DNA from: Anopheles merus
Lineage: Eukaryota > Arthropoda > Insecta > Diptera > Culicidae
Assembly (NCBI RefSeq): GCF_017562075.2
Contig: NW_024427764.1
Span: 1 to 64,000 of the forward strand
DNA: 64,000 nucleotides
Direction: 5' to 3'
Shown: piece after piece, positions 38,278-51,000 of the stretch
Position numbering within the stretch: position 1 is the stretch's first letter
Layout: each line of letters opens with the position of its first letter
Notes under the pieces: generated by a model
What the model was told of the DNA's origin: nothing
The model's input: the letters and a program-made list of their open reading frames with translations, nothing else
Database searches by the model: none
Program-made: the position numbers and the translations under genes

Positions 38278-38301
38278 ACCCCCCCCCCCACCCCCCCCCT
38301 C
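38278..38301. repeat. Poly-C run near the right end of the hAT composite
   Basis: About 22 C with one A interruption, 70 bp inside the right terminus of the composite. C/G runs near the ends are also seen in other hAT families. Confidence 0.9.
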
Positions 38302-38497
38302 GATGGATTTGGTAAAGGGGCCCGTCTACCATAACGCCTAGGGCCTCGGAGAGGCTAGACCCGCCACTGGGAGTTAGAATCCTTATAGTTGCAATCAATC
38401 TATAAATTTGGTAAGATTGAAAGCAATTTTTTCCTCTAATGTGAAAAATGAATACTCAATGTTTCTGATACCGGATAATCGTGAAGTAAAAATATTC

Positions 38498-38689
38498 GGA
38501 GGGCCGGTCTGCTGGTACAGTCGTCAACTCCTACGATTTAACAACATGTCCGTCATAGGTTCAAGCCTCGAATGGACCGTGCTCCTATACGTAGGAGTGA
38601 CTCTTCTGCTATGCGTAATCAGTAAGTCACGGAAAGTCAAACCCCACTTAGTAGTACCGACCTCGGTTGTTGAGCCAAAGAAGATGAAG
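38498..38689 (+). mobile_element. SINE-A copy 5 (diverged)
   Basis: Starts near GGGCCGGTCTGCTGGTACAG, has a diverged B box (AGGTTCAAGCC) and ends AAGAAGATGAAGA. An 8-bp duplication, aaatattc, is at 38490-38497 and 38690-38697. More substitutions than in copies 3 and 4 suggest it is older. It lies about 120 bp right of the large hAT-like composite. Confidence 0.75.
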
Positions 38690-38697
38690 AAATATTC

Positions 38698-41600
38698 CAA
38701 ATGATAACAGATTCTAATATTCAACCACAATTCAAGTTTAAAAAACTACAATGAATTGCATTCTACATATAGATAATTTCATTTTTATTCTTGTAATGCT
38801 AAATTATGAATATTGGAATTTGAAAATGTTTATCTGTAATTAAAACAATGTGATTGATTTTTGCACAATCGCCAGTTGGTCGTGTCACGTACATACAAAA
38901 TTTACAATTATTAAATTTAAAATAAGCATATTGTTCAACAGATAATTGAATTCAATAAAAAAAACTTGATATTATTTACAATTCATGATATCTTCAAAAA
39001 ATTAGTTCCTTATAATATGAAAAAATCGAACAACCCTTGCCAAAGAGATTTATTTTCTAAATAAACTACCTAACTATCTACAAAATGAAAAAGTATGGTG
39101 AAACAACGAAAGTAAAACGATTGTGGATTAATTTAAGAGGCCTTTTAATTTATGGCCATTCTTTGGTTTCTAGGTCTTGTGGTTCAGGGTGTGAAAATGT
39201 GACTCGAACATTGGCTCAGGTATATTAGCAGTGTTACGTGTCACTAAGGCAATTTAATGTGGAATAGGATTAGATTGGAAAAATGTTGAGCCTGTAGGCT
39301 ATTAACCTAAGCCGATAATTTTCTGCTGGTTGATGGGTGGATTAGTGGTTATGAAAATTAACCCGTTGCACGTCAAAACATTCCGAGTCTATAAATATGT
39401 TTTGTATCGCTGCAGCAGGATGCTACAGTTGAAGTGACTGCATGGAAAATGTTTTACATATCTTCGTGTCGATGACATCAAATGATTTATAATTGTTACA
39501 TTGGGAATTAGGTTTAATTTTATTGAGGTGATGAAATCAAATGTTTGCTAACGTGTGACAAGGTGTTGTAGGAAATGCATAATAATATGGGTGGTGAACT
39601 ATGAAAAACACAAATTTATTTTTGAAAGTTTTTATTCAACATAGCCCTGCTACGGGATATAGGTTTCTACGGGCTTGATAGGAACATAGTTAGTTGCGCT
39701 CCTATCGAAGCTTTTTAATGACTAACAGCTAATAACCAGTATAAGAACTCGATTTTAATCATACTCCACTAAAAATACATATTTTGCCGATTTATAGTTC
39801 AAAGACATGAACAAAATTTCATTATATGGAGTATTTATTGAAATGTTGCTGGTAACGTTTATACAGGACGCACTATTGTAATATATTTTAGGAAAAAATA
39901 ACAGTCCTTTTTATTCATAAGAAAAGCAGTATAATAAATATTTTTTTAAAATGCAGTATCAAAATATAGGTGTCCCCCAAGATACGACTGTATTTGGGAC
40001 AGAAAAATTGCCCCAAAGCAAGGCATTAGTCGAAATAGTCGTATGTCTAATATCTGTGAATATAAAGTTTATAACCGATGTTGAAATGTCGGAATCTATG
40101 ATATCGTGTATTTTATTTAAAATCATGTTTGATCATGTATCAATTTTATTCCAAAAGCCGTTTACACAATATAGATATTCAAGATCGTGTAGTTGTGGAT
40201 TCTTTGGATGTGTGTGTAACGGTTATCAGCACAGAAATTCAAAAAAATACATCGATTTCTTTTTAATGACAGCTTTTAGCTGTCAAAATTAAAATCGTCA
40301 TATCTGCAAATCGTCGTAACTCGAGGGGGTCGTAACTCGGGGGATGCCTGTATCAAATATCACATATTAAGATATCAAAATAAAATGGCATGCATAGTTG
40401 CATTGATCTCAAGCTTATGTACTTATCTTTCGCCATAATAGTCAATACCCCCTGGTAACATTATTACTTCTCTTGCTCGTTTTATGACTGTAAACTACTT
40501 ACCTACCAGAAACCATTGAACACACGCGATAAAGCTGTTTTGCAAAATCCGTTCGATGTGACCAGTATGTCCAGTGCAATATGAAGAATATAATTACACT
40601 AGTAATAAAATGGGTTATTTATTCAACGACACACTGGCACCAAATGAAGCAAGTGAATTGTATAGAAACTCGTTCTGCTGGTACTTCATTACTGATGCGT
40701 GAGTCGTACATAAACATTTGATTATTACGCATGCAGCATTGGCACAAAGGTGTTGGAAATGCGTATCAAATGAATTGAATTGAAACATTCAGATCTTGAA
40801 TATGTTTCCATAACCACTTGGAAGAAAACTGAACAAATGTTCAAGAAGAGATATGTTTTAGTTTGTAGCGAAGTATTTCAAAAGATTTGTGTGAATAGAC
40901 GGAAAGTAGTTTCGGAATTTGCGCGTGTAACATGTAGTAATTAGAAAGACTGGGAATTGAATGTTTAAAATATGATTTTAATAGAATACTTTGATAAATT
41001 TTTATTGAGAAGGAACAACTAGATCGTATTGCTTAAAAGAGTACTATGATTGATATTTGATATGGAATGAATCCATACTAATCCACTAGAAAATGATTTT
41101 AAGTATTTGAGAGGAAAATTGTATGGTTATACATCTGTACATCTGACGTAAACAGATTTGTAACGCTGTTTATATAATACAGAATACCAGACTCTCAGAT
41201 TTACGAATGATTAACCTGAATCGAATCCTGCTGGGCATAATATGTAATTCTACTGAATTACGCTGCGAATGAAAAATGTTAAATTTTATTTAAATCCTGT
41301 TGGCTCTGGGAAGAATTGCTTTTGAGTTTGAATTATTTTGTTATTTGAATTATCATGTTTATGTGTCAAAATTATTTATATGTTTATGATTTTAGTACGA
41401 AAACGAATGATACATTTTTGGAACAGAAAAATATGTATAATATTTTTTTTGTTATAATGATACATAACAGTTTTGCAATCTTCAGATAAAACTACTGTAA
41501 TTTATTTCTAAAAACCGCTATGCCTGAACCCATATAGTCGCTACCAACAGTTAAGTCAAGGTATATAAATGGCATGATTATCTGAAACTGTTACGTTACG

Positions 41601-44560
41601 TTTGTTGCTTTCTTAGGCTAGAAATGTGCAGACTGTTGGATATATAATAAAAATAGTCAAAAAAGAATGTAAACAGAGTCCACCAGACAACGAAGGAAGT
41701 CTAAAGAACAATGTACAGGAGGCGAATGTGACGCTCTTGCACCCTGGACTGTTTTCTTACCCTGCTCAATGCACTTTTGCAATCCTCTTACCTGTCTTAC
41801 CTTCTTATTTCACCCCGCCTTCTCGGAAAAAGGTCTGCCGTTTGGAGGATAAATGTTTTCTAAAGAAGCATGTGATTGTATTCTAAAGCAGTAGACAAAA
41901 TAATAAGATTGAATGTTGGTCACCGCAAGGACCACACGGAAAAGTAAGTACGTCACAATATTTGTTTACTTTTCATGCTGGTGTCATGTAGAGCGAATCG
42001 CAAAGAAAGGACGTAATCATTGGAACCCACCAAGCAGAAAGGTGAGAATTAGGAAATAAGGATAATACTGTCCAGGGTTTGTGTGGGCTGTCAGCTGCAC
42101 ATGTAGGTAAGTGTGCAATGAGCAAATTAAAATCTACAGCTGAATCGTTCCTAGAACTCCATTGTATATTAATTGTTTGGAATGAGGAAGTGCCAATGAT
42201 TACACAGAACCAAAATATTCTTGGTGTGGTAAAGCTCATAGCTACAATGCGCTTTCGTTGCCACAGAACTGTGACAAAGAACGGATGTATATAAATTAAT
42301 TTGGAACCTTCATTGTGAATCATAGGTGTGCTGAATAACAGAGCCAGTGTTTATGCTAGCTGTATTCTAGTGATACATTGCTCCGTTTGAATGGCCGAAG
42401 ACAAAAGGAAGTGCAGGACGCTAACCTTCCTTTGCCGCCGGGGAAGGCTACGATGTGTCTAGTCGATGGGTAAACAAGCAATAAATTGGGTAATTAACTG
42501 TATAAACATTATTTAGTGATTCTATGTTGTGAATTAATCTAAATATTTACTGTGTGAACGATATCGGCGATGCTAAACAGCAATTCGGTGAAGATGTCGA
42601 TTACCGATCGCATCGAAGGCTAAGTTTTCGCAGTCTTGTGTAAGAGGTTGTATTGCTTTTTCCAATTTTATAAACTATGTTCATCTAGTATAGCTCAGTA
42701 TAGATTTTTTTATTTGTGAGATGATTTTGAGTTTGGAAAGATAATCTTGTATCCCTTAACGATATTCTTGAAGAAGTTTTAGTCACGACTCACCAAATTA
42801 AATTACTCTACAATTGTAAAAATCAGGTATTGTCTATTTTCTTGCTCATTTCATTCCTCGGTGCTAGAGCGGTAATAATAAAACAAGGGGGTTGATCGCA
42901 ATAAACATATCAACAAAGCTGTCAATGGATTTACGATGCCAATTGCTGTTAGCACTTAATCATACAGATATTTTAAGGAGCTTTCCTGTGTTTTGGTAAT
43001 TACCAAGCCATAACAAAACTAAATACACCGTTCGTGATATGTAGTTATTTCAAGCACTTTCACATTTTTACAGTCCGTTTTTTGTGAAAAGCAAGTCTTT
43101 TGTTGTACCAAAAGATATGCAATCAGTAGTGTTTTTCTTCTTTCTATGCATAAGGTAAGATCGAGCTTGTTATCATTTTATCATGCAGTTTACTTAGAGC
43201 CTGCTCTTGCATGTAGTAGCGGTTCTTTGTTAAAAGCCACGCGGTTCATGGTGTAATTAGCTACAAGTTTACTTTCTCGTCCACGAAGAGCTTAGAAGGG
43301 TTCTGAAGATAAAACGATGCTGCACACACAATGGCGTGTGATTGCGGCGTGCAATCCTATGCCGGTTTCAACAAGATTCACAACACTCGGCAGGTATGTT
43401 ACAAAATAAATATACTCATCGCGAGGTGGCGACGCAGGTAGATACTATATTTGCGCAGCAGACAGGCTTTGAATCGCGGCTTCTAGATCACAGAACATCT
43501 CACCGCGTTGGTGCATTTAACGAGAAACAAAAAAAAATATCTACGCGTCCTTTGAAGCGTAATACCGCACGAGATAAAACGAAATTCATCTTGCCGGAAG
43601 ATAAAAAGCAATACAAAGAACTACCGATTGTGTTGTGGATGCCAAAGGGGGCAATACTTCAGCACACATTAGCTCTTTTCTACAAGTTCTTTGTGGTGTC
43701 ATGGGGTAAGGCAAACGTTGTGTTTCTTTTCAAATTAGCCGGTGCAAGTGCTTCCGCGACAGTAGAAACTTTGTTTGTACGATGATAGTACCGCGCCTGT
43801 CGACCGATCAAAGGTTGTTTGTTTGTGAAATTTTATGAAGATGCTGCTGAGTAATTCGAATTTATAAAGTTTATACAACAAACAGCACATTATGTCGCCT
43901 ATAATTTGTATTGTTCCTCATAACATACTCTTACTCCAGACGTAGTATGGTTAAGAATGTAATTTATTCTAAACTTTAATGTTCTCAGTTCATATGCAAG
44001 TAAAATCTGGTTAGAAGAGCTATTTTAAATGTGTGCAATGATAAGTAGTGTGGGTGTAAAGTTTTGTCACCTTCTTCTGGAATGATACGAACTATTCATG
44101 AAGAGAGAGAGTGTTTGTGTGTCATGTTGACAAAATCGGCATTGCTCATTGTATGCATTATTTTTTCTTCAACAGTAACCAAACACAATGTTAATCTTTT
44201 TCTGATGAGAGAAAGAAGCCGCGTTATTTGATGAGTGTTATCGCTAGCCGCTTCTTCAAACAGTGGTTTCATGAACATCCTAATCGTATACACAGAACAA
44301 TTGTTTGTTAGAGCTCGATCTCTTGATCAAACATGTAAAGGCAAACTGGCGTTAACTCGCATTAAAACGTGATATCTAGTCGGGTGGTCTCTTGGTAGCG
44401 TCATCGAGATGAAAGTTTACTATGCTGAAATTTGCTTTGTTGATGCATTTTGTTTCCAATGATTCTGATTCAAATTAGTTTGTTACATCTTGTGAAGCGA
44501 TAGAGGATAAAGGAATAAAACTTGTAATCGAATAACGGTTTTTGTTTAAAACTTTTACTT
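38698..44560. other. Unassigned DNA around one pogo-like MITE
   Basis: Contains the MITE at 39967-40350. A strong donor-like AAAA|GTAAGTAC at 41942-41953, and frames of 116 codons (41973-42323, minus) and 147 codons (43342-43785, plus, opening with TTG), lack further support. Confidence 0.4.
39967..40350 (-). mobile_element. pogo/Tigger-like MITE, subfamily I, copy 2 (384 bp)
   Basis: The reverse complement of this segment matches copy 1 over its whole length, including a right end of CAGGCATCCCCCGAGTTACG. It has exactly the same 384-bp length. The first base on the left is T instead of C. TA flanks are at 39965-39966 and 40351-40352. Confidence 0.7.
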
Positions 44561-44572
44561 TCAATCGATAAG

Positions 44573-44779
44573 TCTTCTTCTTTTGGCACAACAACCGTTG
44601 TCGATCAAGGCCTGCCTGTACCACTTGTGGGCTTGGCTTCAGTGACTTTTGGATTACCCCCCCATAGCAGAATAATCAGACGTATGGGGGCACGGTCTAT
44701 TTGGGGCTTGAACCCACGATGGGCATGTTGTTAAGTCGTATGAGTTGACGACTGTATTACGAGACTGGCTCGATGAGAT
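44573..44779 (-). mobile_element. SINE-A copy 6
   Basis: A full-length minus-strand copy with tail (GAA)n at its left end and head GCCAGTCTCGTAATACAGTC at its right. The duplications tcaatcgataag (44561-44572) and tcaatcgatgag (44780-44791) match at 11 of 12 positions. The right duplication contains the stop codon of the small minus-strand ORF. Confidence 0.78.
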
Positions 44780-45013
44780 TCAATCGATGAGACATTCTCT
44801 TAATTTCCCATTCGTATACTGAAGAAGATTTAAATTATAATCGTAGACCTCCTGCAGTTTGTCGAAATCCTTCACTATGCTGTGATTCAAACTCGCTCTC
44901 AATCTCTTGGTTTTTTTTTCTGGTGTTGGGTCTTTGCTTAGCGTAAAAAAGAGCGAAAAGCTATCAGTTATTAAAAAAAAAACTTTTAACACGGATTCCA
45001 CTGATTCAGCCAT
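44780..45013 (-). CDS. Candidate 77-residue ORF or exon, unrecognised
   Basis: The minus strand carries an ATG-initiated frame beginning MAESVESVLKVFF. Its second half is charged and helix-prone (SIVKDFDKLQEVYDYNLNLL) and could form a coiled coil. Its stop codon falls in the target duplication of the adjacent SINE-A, so the present 3' end may have been made or moved by that insertion. The start is also CAG|GTATGG, a plausible donor, and a frame upstream is open, so a spliced model with an ~55-bp intron is equally possible. Its length is within the chance range for this DNA. Confidence 0.22.
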   Translation of the reverse strand: MAESVESVLKVFFLITDSFSLFFTLSKDPTPEKKTKRLRASLNHSIVKDFDKLQEVYDYNLNLLQYTNGKLRECLID

Positions 45014-45489
45014 ACCTGTTTGATCAAGCAGTTATACGATAGGTTGGAAACATCGACCATTGATCGCATTTGGTTAGATTTCTTTGGAAAACACCTCCAT
45101 CTGACGGTTTGTTATTTGTGCTCGAAGCTTTATTGTTATTCTGCATGTTTCATGACTAATAAAACGGTTAATGTTACGTGTGTGGCGATGTTTATCTGAT
45201 TTATGACTGAGGATATCCGATGCCGAGCTTAACGACACGAAACATTTTCTTTTTCACTAAAACACATCAGAGATCACCGTTCGTCCAAGATCGGCTGTGA
45301 AAAAGTATTGATTTCATGCACTGTTTTGTCACCTCTTAGTGTGTGTGATCATCAAAGTATTAGGTGCATTTCTGGTTTCATGGCTTAATGATCGTAAACA
45401 TATTGTGGAAATACTGTTGGGGAATACATATATATTCATAACATTTTGAATATTTGACCACATTTGCCGAACAAACCTGCATAATCTCC

Positions 45490-45652
45490 TTGTTTTTGGC
45501 GTAACGACCTACGTGATCATTTAGTCATGTTCAGGCTTTCAAAATTTTGCCGGATATTCCTTCCTCGCTACGGGGGAATGGTCCGGTTAGGAATCGATTC
45601 CTATGCGTAGAAACCGACGAATCTGTCAATTAGACCACTGGTACACCTTCAC
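45490..45652 (-). mobile_element. SINE-C copy (tRNA-headed)
   Basis: On the minus strand it reads GGTGTACCAGTGGTCTAATT (A-box region), then AGGAATCGATTCC (B-box-like), a centre around CCCCCGTAGCGAGGAAGGA, and ends TAGGTCGTTACGCCAAAAAC. The central motif resembles the same position in SINE-B. No target duplication was found. Confidence 0.6.
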
Positions 45653-46355
45653 AAATGCCTATGGCGGTATTAAATTATCCGTGGCTTAATGCATCCATTA
45701 AATGTTATTCATTGTACGGAGAATCGTACAGAATGCCGAGCGGTCGCTGAATAAACTTTGCGCCGCAATGAAATTTTCCGTAGCTACTGCAAAATCTAAA
45801 CGTGGGGGCCTTCACCATTCTAGTTAGTTTTTTGTATGGAGTTTGACAGTTGGAGGCTGAAATCATGTAAACACTCCATACAAAACCACACAAAAAACTA
45901 CCCTGCAATTTTCAGTCTAGATTATTCTAGCCACAAAGCTAGAATTAGATTCGAGTACCTTCTCGAAAACACGGGTTTGTTTACATTTATCCCAAGGTGC
46001 ATTAAAAAGATCACGTGGTGGAATCCTGAGTCAAAGTGTATGTAGTCCAGGTAGTCTCATAGCATGTTTTTTATAACCAAATTTGAACGTCACTTTTTGG
46101 CAGGATGGGTGAAAGCTTTTGCTCAAACAAGCTTTCTCGAAGCTTGACGAATACACAAAACACTCTTAAAATCTTCATTCTGAACCAGAAGCGTTAAAAA
46201 TCAGCCTTCCAAATACATACACCTTAGGATAAGCCCACCTGTATATTGTACCGACTTAGATAGTTGCTCGAAAACTGCTATACAATGCAAACAGCTGACA
46301 GGCTTGTAGTGCTTGTATAATTTTATACTGGTATAGACCAGTCTAAGTTATACCA

Positions 46356-46357
<2 letters not shown>
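45653..46357. other. Unassigned DNA between SINE-C and an (AT)n tract
   Basis: Contains the inverted repeat at 45825-45900. Palindromic fragments near 46250-46350 (accgacttagata and gtctaagttatacc) suggest an unrecognised MITE. Confidence 0.35.
45825..45900. repeat. Imperfect inverted repeat, possible MITE remnant
   Basis: tagttttttgtatggagt and actccatacaaaa...aaaaaacta are opposed across about 30 bp. No target duplication was identified. Confidence 0.5.

Positions 46358-46435
<78 letters not shown>
46358..46435. repeat. (AT)n microsatellite
   Basis: Pure AT of ~75 bp ending at the TA that precedes a pogo-like fragment. Confidence 0.95.
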
Positions 46436-46438
<3 letters not shown>

Positions 46439-46560
46439 TCTGTTCCCGAGTTACGGTTCTCGACTTACGCGGATTCGGAGATACGCGGTTTTCTAAATTT
46501 GACAGATTAAATGTTAAATCGATACAATTTGCTTCAAGTTCGGTATAAATTGCATTTTTG
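46436..46560 (+). mobile_element. pogo/Tigger-like fragment, subfamily III
   Basis: CAGTCTGTTCCCGAGTTACG onward for ~124 bp matches the right half of the 47589-47851 MITE in inverted orientation, with a two-base deletion. It is cut off at TGCATTTTT, where SINE-B sequence begins. Confidence 0.65.
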
Positions 46561-46647
46561 TCGTGGGTTCTAGTCTAGAATAGATCGTTCCCCGTAGTTA
46601 AGGAAAGACTAACCGGCTGCGTGGTATTGAATAAATTCTCGAACGTA
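46560..46647 (+). mobile_element. SINE-B 3' fragment joined to a pogo-like fragment
   Basis: From TCGTGGGTTCTAGTCTAGAA to AATTCTCGAACGTATATATG it matches the 3' two thirds of the SINE-B at 47957-48091, in opposite orientation, with only one or two differences. Its left end abuts the pogo-like fragment directly, so the head is missing. Confidence 0.62.
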
Positions 46648-46663
46648 TATATGTCGTTTAGTA

Positions 46664-46704
46664 TCTGCCGGCATGTCCGCCTAGGACGGTTACGCCAAAT
46701 ACAA
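46664..46704 (+). mobile_element. SINE-C 3' end remnant
   Basis: GCCTAGGACGGTTACGCCAA followed by ATACAAG matches the terminal motif of SINE-C on the plus strand. It lies within 20 bp of the SINE-B fragment. Only the end is recognisable. Confidence 0.4.
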
Positions 46705-47586
46705 GAAAATGAGTTTTTTTTATGCTGCGTAAAATATGTCTGTTTTCATGAGACATCTAATATCGGAAGGATAAAAAAAACATACCGATAAATTGTAGAA
46801 TTGAGAATTGAACACTTTCATTGACCACACCTTATCATGCAGCCTTTTGATGGATAGAATTTTGAATGAATAATAATAATTAAAGCAATTTGGCATTTTA
46901 GTAACATAACTCCTAAAAGGGCATTAAATGTAACAGTTTAGACTGTGTAACTTAGGAAAGTTTGTAAACAACTTTTACTAACTAATTTGTCATCGCTAGC
47001 GTCATCGGTAGCGCTTTCCTACCAGTTTTCCCACGCACAACCGGTCTTCACAGTAATTCTAATGATTGGGTAGACAACACTAGATGCATAAATTAATAAC
47101 TGTGCATGTATGTTTGAGCTCTGCGAATACCCCCAAAGAATACAGTGATTTTAATCGAGAAACAAGATCGAAATGTTCTACACAGGTAAAAACAAACGTA
47201 GGGTTTCGAAAATTAATTTTATTATGAAGCATAGTTCGTGCGAGAAGTAAAATCAGAGTTTCTGTTAACTGAGTAGAAAATATGAATCGTATGATGATAA
47301 ACTTGACCTCGACTAGTATTCAATATTTTATTTGCGGGTTTTAAATGCCTCTATCCCACATTTGTAATTTTTGTTTTAATTCAGTTCTCATTATCTTAAA
47401 CTTGATGGATTCATTTCAATAGTTTTTATTCGAACGTATGTTTTGTAGTTTTCGGCTTTTTACATTATTTTATTGAAATAAAGAAACCCCGTATAATGAT
47501 GAAATAAATGAAATTTGAACTCAAAAGTCAAGCAGTCCAGTCCATATCCATGAGTACACATTTTTAGAATAGATTTCATATAGATA
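46705..47586. other. Spacer of the inverted repeat island
   Basis: AT-rich sequence between the two inverted blocks of pogo-like and SINE-B DNA; nothing else recognised. Confidence 0.45.
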
Positions 47587-47588
47587 TA

Positions 47589-48091
<503 letters not shown>

Positions 48092-51000
48092 TCCTTAGAA
48101 AACCTCATATGTTCATCTATTACCTGAAGCTGCGACCCCCTTTAGACTATTTATCGGAAATTTTTTCTCACATATCGTTGAGGAGATTCTTTAGCTATGT
48201 TCCTGCCAAAAATACAGACCGATATCTTAAAGTAATCTCGGAAAACCATGCATACATGCAAGAAAAGGCATGAAAAATATTAAGTTCACATAAAGTCGAA
48301 CAGTCTCCATTCCTTAGGAAAATGGCCTCGTAGCTTGGCAATACTGACCAATATGGTTCTAAAATCGTTTAATAACAGTTATTAGAGGTTAATCAACTAT
48401 TTCGGAGTGTTCTATGAGCATTACATAACTTAGGCTAAAAGCTCTATGGTTTAAAATAGCCCAATGAAGTATCGTAGTAATTATAAAGAGGGGATTATTG
48501 TTGTAAACTTGTCAATGAGTGTAAACAGCTTCATAAAAAAACTTGACAGTCTATCATTCTTCTGTTGTACAAATGCTTATCGATTGTTGTAATAATGAAT
48601 ACCCTACACCTTTTTTTGACCGGCGTATCAAAAATGGCTTATACCACATAATTTCCTTTATGAATGATTTGAACACACACTTTTTTAAAAAAAAACCGGC
48701 TAAAAAAGGTAAAATCCAGCTGGTATGCCATCGCACGATTGCCGTGCAATAGAAATATTTTACCAGCAGCAACACAACACGATTGGCTTAACGGTAAGGT
48801 ATATCATGAAAATAGAAAATAGTGACAAGATACTCAAACACTTTGTCTCATCAATATTCATGATTTAATTTTAAGGTGCATGACAATAGGAAAAGTCGAC
48901 ATGAGCGGTCATGAAGGTAAGATACACAATCAAATACACATATTTCTTAGGGATAAGTACCGCTTGAATAGTAATGACGGTGGTTGTTGGACAAATAATA
49001 AGTCGAGCTTCGAAGTACGTTTGGTGTTGGCGGGAACAGGTGTGTGAAGGATTCAGTGAACATTAAAAAACAGTTCAACATACGTTGCGTAGGTGATGTC
49101 AAAGGTGCTGCTCGTAGGATTTTTTTTTAATTATGACTTGTGCATTTCAAAATTGTTGACTAAAAAGTCAACAAGCGCGCTATATTGTCAACAAATGACA
49201 TGGTATGAAAGTTTGTGTTTTTATGTGGAAATATGGAAGCCCGCCAGAATTTTAATATTTCGTTTTGGATTGCATCAAGCAATACTTAATGCATAATTTA
49301 TAATGTACGACATGGCGATGCACTTATATTACACTAATATTCTTACTTATATAAACAATAAACTATAAAGAGCTTAAGTTTGTTTAATGTATTACAGCAT
49401 CTATCACATATGTCGCGTGATTGATAGCTTTTTGTTAAAAAAACTTGTATAGACTGACACCATGTCGTGAGATGTGTTTAGAAGGAATCATTCCGAACGA
49501 AAACGATGCAGAGACAAACTAAACCAAAGGCTTACTCGTTTTCATCATCATTAATATATAATCCAGTCAAAACAAAATACTTCCATGTCATGGTGGACCA
49601 GACCCTGGGAGGCTTCAATTAAGATTGATTTATGGTGTTTCAATAGCACGAAAGCTTGAGCACGTAGTACTGAGAAAATAAGAAAACTCTTACAAAGAAT
49701 AGTGTCTGCGTACCTCTCATCACTTTTACGAATAATCCATGTATAAACTATATAATAATAATTCCTTGTTTGTACTATTTTTCCATCCGACGAAGTAAGA
49801 TTAAGTAGGGCAATAGCATACTTTTGATTCCAAAGTCCAAAGTCTCTATTAAAATAAACAAAGCAAAAACATATTTTTGGTTTATAGTTTATTTAAAACG
49901 TGTGGTAAAAATACCCGTACTTCCTCATCAAGTATATTTGAGCATTATTATGTTTTATATTTGACCACTGGGTATAAGAAATAGTAACAGAAAATTATGT
50001 CTTAATATGAAATTGACAAGCTCATTGGAAAGCTTCATTTGGAGACGTTTCCTAGGTATAACATTTATTCATTGTCATGGAAACTGTTTGAAGACTAGTT
50101 GCGCAAGAAACAGATATCCATTGCGTATCACGACAAGGCGTAACATAAAAGAAGAAGATAAAAACTCGTGTTCAGAAGCGTTGAAGTCTAAGAACAAAAG
50201 TGCATAATTCACCTCTCGCACGAGTACCACAAACACACACACACTCGGTATGCCAGCATCTGAACGGAGGTTGAATGATGTTTTTCAAGCTGCGAGTCTC
50301 GATGGACCATTTATATCTAGGTTGATGGTAAAGGATGCTACACATTGTGCTACATCCTGGCGGAGCCTGTCGGATGCATCTAATGTGCGGAGGTATGGCG
50401 GATGATGAGTTTGAAAGGAACTCAAAGGCCCCTTTGATCTTTTATGCACTTTTGTCGGTGAGTGGAGGCAAATGCTACCGTCGGAAACGGCATGCAATGA
50501 GACGGGTGCATGATCTTGGTGCTTCGAAAAGTCAGGCAAGTCAGTTAGAAATCGCTGAAAAGCTATCAAATGCACTTGCTGTACAAGAAAAGTTTTTTGT
50601 TTCCTAGTCGGTTGAAAATTGTGATTGAAGTATTTGGCCAGTTGAGAATGTAAAGATACTTGTGATAGTTTCATTTTTTCACAGTTTTTAATACGGAAAA
50701 ACTTGTGATAGTATAATGTAGTGTAGTTAAATCATTTCTACGCTTCCAATCATCTGTCAGATTAGGCGATGTTTTGAAAGTAAAAGTGAACACAGCTAGA
50801 CTAGGACCAAAACTAGCTTTGATAAAAAAGCAAATATGTTTTGCTAATATTACTCCATAAATGTATATTCGTCTGAATGTTTAGCGTCTTTGTAATCGTT
50901 GTGCGTAAGTGTGAAATTATGTAAATCATATGTGGTAGTCGTATTGTTACTTTGTATATGTCGAGGGGTCTTATGAGATCCATTGTTAAAAAAATATATA

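Larger units (their letters stand above)
34293..38369. mobile_element. 4.08 kb hAT-like composite element
   Basis: It starts CAGTGGCGCGTT and ends ACCCGCCACTG (8-bp inverted termini), flanked by a perfect 8-bp duplication, ggagttag, at 34285-34292 and 38370-38377. Eight-bp duplications and CAGTGGCG-type termini are hAT features. GGGGCCCC-rich blocks occur near the ends and inside. The interior holds two diverged direct repeats, a pogo-like MITE, a second hAT fragment and a C-rich run. Frames of up to 160 codons are present, but none resembles a transposase. It is non-autonomous now. Confidence 0.68.

Noticed and set aside
39951..40292. 113-codon plus-strand frame
   Set aside because: It lies almost wholly in the pogo-like MITE and contains its terminal repeat; its matching copy at 23922 does not keep the frame.
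41942..41953. Strong plus-strand donor-like GTAAGTAC
   Set aside because: No acceptor and open frame upstream make a credible exon; a non-coding exon cannot be tested from sequence alone.
43342..43785. 147-codon plus-strand frame
   Set aside because: It opens with TTG, not ATG, and shows no recognisable domain or flanking splice signals.
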